DNA from: Bacteroidales bacterium | GTDB lineage: Bacteria > Bacteroidota > Bacteroidia > Bacteroidales > Bacteroidaceae | Assembly (NCBI GenBank): GCA_004557285.1 | Contig: SFEK01000095.1 | Location: 1-8,241, forward strand | DNA length: 8,241 bases | Direction of reading: 5' to 3' | Shown: positions 6,616 to 8,241 of the stretch, one piece after another | How the letters are laid out: every line of letters starts with the position of its first letter | Numbering within the stretch: the stretch's first letter is position 1 | Notes under the pieces: generated by a model | Seen by the model: the letters and a program-made list of their open reading frames with translations, nothing else | What the model was told of the DNA's origin: nothing | Database searches by the model: none | Made by a program: the position numbers and the translations under genes

Positions 6616-6643
6616 CATGAGGTATTGACAGCAAAAACTCATG
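6616..6643 (+). other. Short inverted repeat at the 5' end of the lipoprotein leader
   Basis: CATGAG (6616-6621) and CTCATG (6638-6643) are perfect six-base arms around a 16-nt A-rich loop. The pair sits at the predicted 5' end of the leader transcript. It is a short stem that could be chance; it is listed because a second, much stronger hairpin ends the same leader. Confidence 0.3.
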
Positions 6644-6681
6644 CAAAACAAGGCTAATATCGCACATTAATCATAGAAAGA

Positions 6682-6716
6682 GAGGGCGACTCTGCGGCGT
6701 GCGTAGGGTTGCCCTT
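6682..6716 (+). promoter_or_regulatory. Strong leader hairpin directly before the lipoprotein start codon
   Basis: Bases 6682-6696 pair without a gap or mismatch with 6702-6716 around a 5-nt loop (GCGTG): 15 consecutive pairs, of which four are G-U (6682/6716, 6688/6710, 6691/6707, 6694/6704). Those four would be A-C mismatches in a minus-strand RNA, so the structure favours the plus-strand transcript. It ends 5 nt before the ATG at 6722 and so lies inside the ribosome footprint. What follows is TATTAG, not a T run, so it is not an ordinary terminator. A role in controlling translation of the lipoprotein gene is likely by position but unproven. I recognise no known riboswitch class. Confidence 0.65.
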
Positions 6717-6721
6717 ATTAG

Positions 6722-7654
6722 ATGAAGATGAAAAAGAAATCTATTTTTATATCCTTATTAATAATAGGTGTAACGATACTTTCGGCCTGTGGACCTTCGT
6801 ACGAGGAAGCACAACGCATGTCGAAGGCTGAACGGCTGAAACGTTGGCGCGAAGACTCGCTTGCGCTGAAAATCGGCGTCACCCCAACCTTGGACTGTCT
6901 GCCACTTTATTTGGCTGAGGCAGAAGGACTCTTTGACACGGCACAGGCTGACATTAGGCTGAAACGCTTCCAGGCACAGATAGATGTGGCTGAGGCTTTG
7001 AGAAAAGGAAGAATTGAGGGATGTGTAACCGACCTCGTGCGCACACGGCGACTGGCGAAGCAGGGTTTTGGCATCCATTATTTTGCAACGACCAACGCCT
7101 ATTGGCAATTGGTGAGCAACCGACTGTCGCGTGTGAAAAACATCAAGCAACTCAACGACAAGATGCTGGCCATGACACGATACTCTGCTCCCGCACTGCT
7201 GGCCGACTATGCCATAGACAGCGTGAAACTGAACCGTGACAATGTGTTTCTTATCCAAATCAACGATGTTGACCTGCGACTGCGCATGTTGCTGAACAAT
7301 GAAATGGATGCCATGCTGCTCACCGAGCCACAGGCCACTGCAGCACGTCTGTACAAGCACAAGGTGCTGATGGACAGCAGGGAAAAGGGACTGCAACTGG
7401 GTGTCATCGCCTTCTCAATGCAAGGCACCAAAGACCAACGCAGGAAAAAGCAGATAGAGGTGTTTGCCAAAGGCTACAAGGCGGCATGTGACTCGCTGAA
7501 CAAAAACGGCATCAAACACTATGCACAACTGTTGAAGACAATATACAAATTGGACAACAAAACGCTCAATGCCCTACCCGACATGACATTCGGATACGGC
7601 AACACACCGAGACAAAAAGATGTGAATGCAGCTGACAAATGGCTCAACAAATAA
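6722..7654 (+). CDS. Lipoprotein related to ABC-transporter substrate-binding proteins (NMT1/SsuA-like)
   Basis: A 310-residue exported lipoprotein. It has a lysine-rich n-region (MKMKKKS), a hydrophobic segment (about 8-19) and a lipobox ending LSAC with Cys23 as the lipidated residue. The mature protein begins at LKIGVTPTLDCLPLYLAEAEG (from residue 49), the typical first strand and ligand-loop of NMT1/SsuA/ThiY-like periplasmic binding proteins. EGCVTDL (99-105) and MDAMLLTEPQA (195-205) fit the second lobe and hinge. Two cysteines, C59 and C101, lie in the predicted ligand-facing loops. The ATG at 6728 is an alternative start. The residues after Cys23 (GPSYEE) contain an acidic pair that might act as a Bacteroidota surface-export signal, but the match is weak. 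No permease or ATPase gene is next to it in the window. Ligand unknown. Confidence 0.8.
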   Translation: MKMKKKSIFISLLIIGVTILSACGPSYEEAQRMSKAERLKRWREDSLALKIGVTPTLDCLPLYLAEAEGLFDTAQADIRLKRFQAQIDVAEALRKGRIEGCVTDLVRTRRLAKQGFGIHYFATTNAYWQLVSNRLSRVKNIKQLNDKMLAMTRYSAPALLADYAIDSVKLNRDNVFLIQINDVDLRLRMLLNNEMDAMLLTEPQATAARLYKHKVLMDSREKGLQLGVIAFSMQGTKDQRRKKQIEVFAKGYKAACDSLNKNGIKHYAQLLKTIYKLDNKTLNALPDMTFGYGNTPRQKDVNAADKWLNK

Positions 7655-7659
7655 AAATC

Positions 7660-8241
7660 ATGAAAGAACTGAAATCCATCATCGATCGTCTGAAAGAAAA
7701 CCGCTTGGGTTTAACCATCAGCGCATTGCGGCAGTTTATCGCCAGTCATCCTCACTTGATGTCTGACGATGCGCTGGACCGTATCGACAACGATTACCAA
7801 TTGATGCTCAACTTTTTGCAGCAGGGGGTGAACGACCCTCAGCGAGACGAAATCTACAGCAAGCTCACAGAACGGTTGTATCATCTATGCAGAAGTCTGC
7901 AACTGTCGCTGCTGACCAAAGAAAACGCCTTCTTTGCCCATGCTTACCGATGCTGCAAGAACGAGTCGTTCTCATACGAACGGGTGAAAAGCACGCTGGA
8001 AAACTTCGTGGCCGAAGTGGCCATGCTCTCTTTGGAGCCCGAAGAACAACGCGAAGAGAAAAGCAAGAAAATACATCTGAGCCATAATGATTTCAGGAAA
8101 AAACTGTTTTGTAGCATCGTGACCTCAGGCCTGTGGACCGAAAGCGATGCCAAGGCTTATGCCCAACTGATTATCTCGCCCACCATCGACAGCATCGACG
8201 CACAACTCATGGTGAGTGCCATCATGGTGGCTGCCACTAAT
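7660..8241 (+). CDS. Uncharacterised helical protein, N-terminal part (runs off window)
   Basis: The frame is open from the ATG at 7660 to the window end: 194 residues without a stop, beginning MKELKSIIDRLKENRLG. It has no signal peptide or transmembrane segment, so it is probably cytoplasmic. It is predominantly helical, with a charged stretch EPEEQREEKSKK near residues 127-138 and a well-ordered ISPTIDSIDAQLMVSAIMVAA block close to the edge. From memory it resembles a large conserved Bacteroidales protein, sometimes called TPR-containing, but I recognise no catalytic motif. An in-frame ATG at 7639 would overlap the lipoprotein gene by 16 nt; 7660 leaves a 5-bp gap. Either way the two genes are almost certainly one operon. 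Codon use matches the neighbours. Function unknown. Confidence 0.8.
   Translation, partial: MKELKSIIDRLKENRLGLTISALRQFIASHPHLMSDDALDRIDNDYQLMLNFLQQGVNDPQRDEIYSKLTERLYHLCRSLQLSLLTKENAFFAHAYRCCKNESFSYERVKSTLENFVAEVAMLSLEPEEQREEKSKKIHLSHNDFRKKLFCSIVTSGLWTESDAKAYAQLIISPTIDSIDAQLMVSAIMVAATN

Noticed and set aside
6541..6651. N-terminal extension of RadA to an ATG at 6651.
   Set aside because: The extension runs across the predicted radA promoter and precedes the conserved zinc-finger start; it would not be transcribed from that promoter.
6682..6716. The leader hairpin as a Rho-independent terminator.
   Set aside because: On the plus strand it is followed by TATTAG, not a T run. On the minus strand four pairs become mismatches and no gene ends there.
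6609..6721. A known riboswitch (TPP, cobalamin, SAM or preQ1) in the lipoprotein leader.
   Set aside because: I looked for the conserved cores of these classes, such as the CUGAGA of TPP, and found none. Only the hairpins are supported.

Overview
The window looks like chromosomal core sequence from a Bacteroidota species, most probably a Prevotella/Segatella-like member of the Bacteroidales. The evidence is: three promoter-like sites of the Bacteroidota type (TTTG, about 18-21 bp, TAnnTTTG); few Shine-Dalgarno sequences; anaerobic metabolism built on a ferredoxin-dependent 2-oxoacid oxidoreductase; and FolD, Ffh and RadA proteins that read like Bacteroidales orthologues. The genus is an inference from recognised sequence style, not from a search. 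I see no mobile element, CRISPR array, rRNA or tRNA.

Left part (1-4894, all minus strand). Read in the direction of transcription, the order is ffh (signal recognition particle GTPase), folD (one-carbon/folate enzyme), a 59-residue single-TPR protein, then a four-subunit 2-oxoacid:ferredoxin oxidoreductase in the order ferredoxin-like delta, alpha, beta, gamma. The gamma gene is cut by the left window edge. Gaps are short (4 to 97 bp) and I see neither a convincing internal terminator nor an internal Bacteroidota promoter. One transcript could therefore start at the promoter upstream of ffh (around 5002-5034). The oxidoreductase would decarboxylate a 2-oxoacid (2-oxoglutarate or a branched-chain 2-oxoacid) to an acyl-CoA and pass electrons to ferredoxin. 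The alpha subunit carries the YPITP segment, the beta subunit the TPP site and one cluster, the delta subunit two further 4Fe-4S clusters.

Middle (4895-6721). The 260-bp space between ffh and radA holds the radA terminator, an AT-rich composite inverted repeat, the ffh promoter and a stem-loop at the predicted 5' end of the ffh message. radA (minus strand) is monocistronic in appearance, with its own promoter and terminator. The 181-bp space upstream of radA holds two divergent promoters whose -33/-7 elements interleave, one for radA and one for the rightward genes.

Right part (6722-8241, plus strand). A lipoprotein related to ABC-transporter substrate-binding proteins is followed almost without gap by the N-terminal 194 residues of a large uncharacterised protein that runs off the window. 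No permease or ATPase is visible. The lipoprotein message has a leader of about 107 nt ending in a 15-pair hairpin directly in front of the start codon. Its G-U pairs show that it is built for the plus-strand RNA. This hairpin, the interleaved promoters and the lipoprotein/unknown-protein pair are the parts of the window most worth a second look. The rest is ordinary housekeeping sequence.
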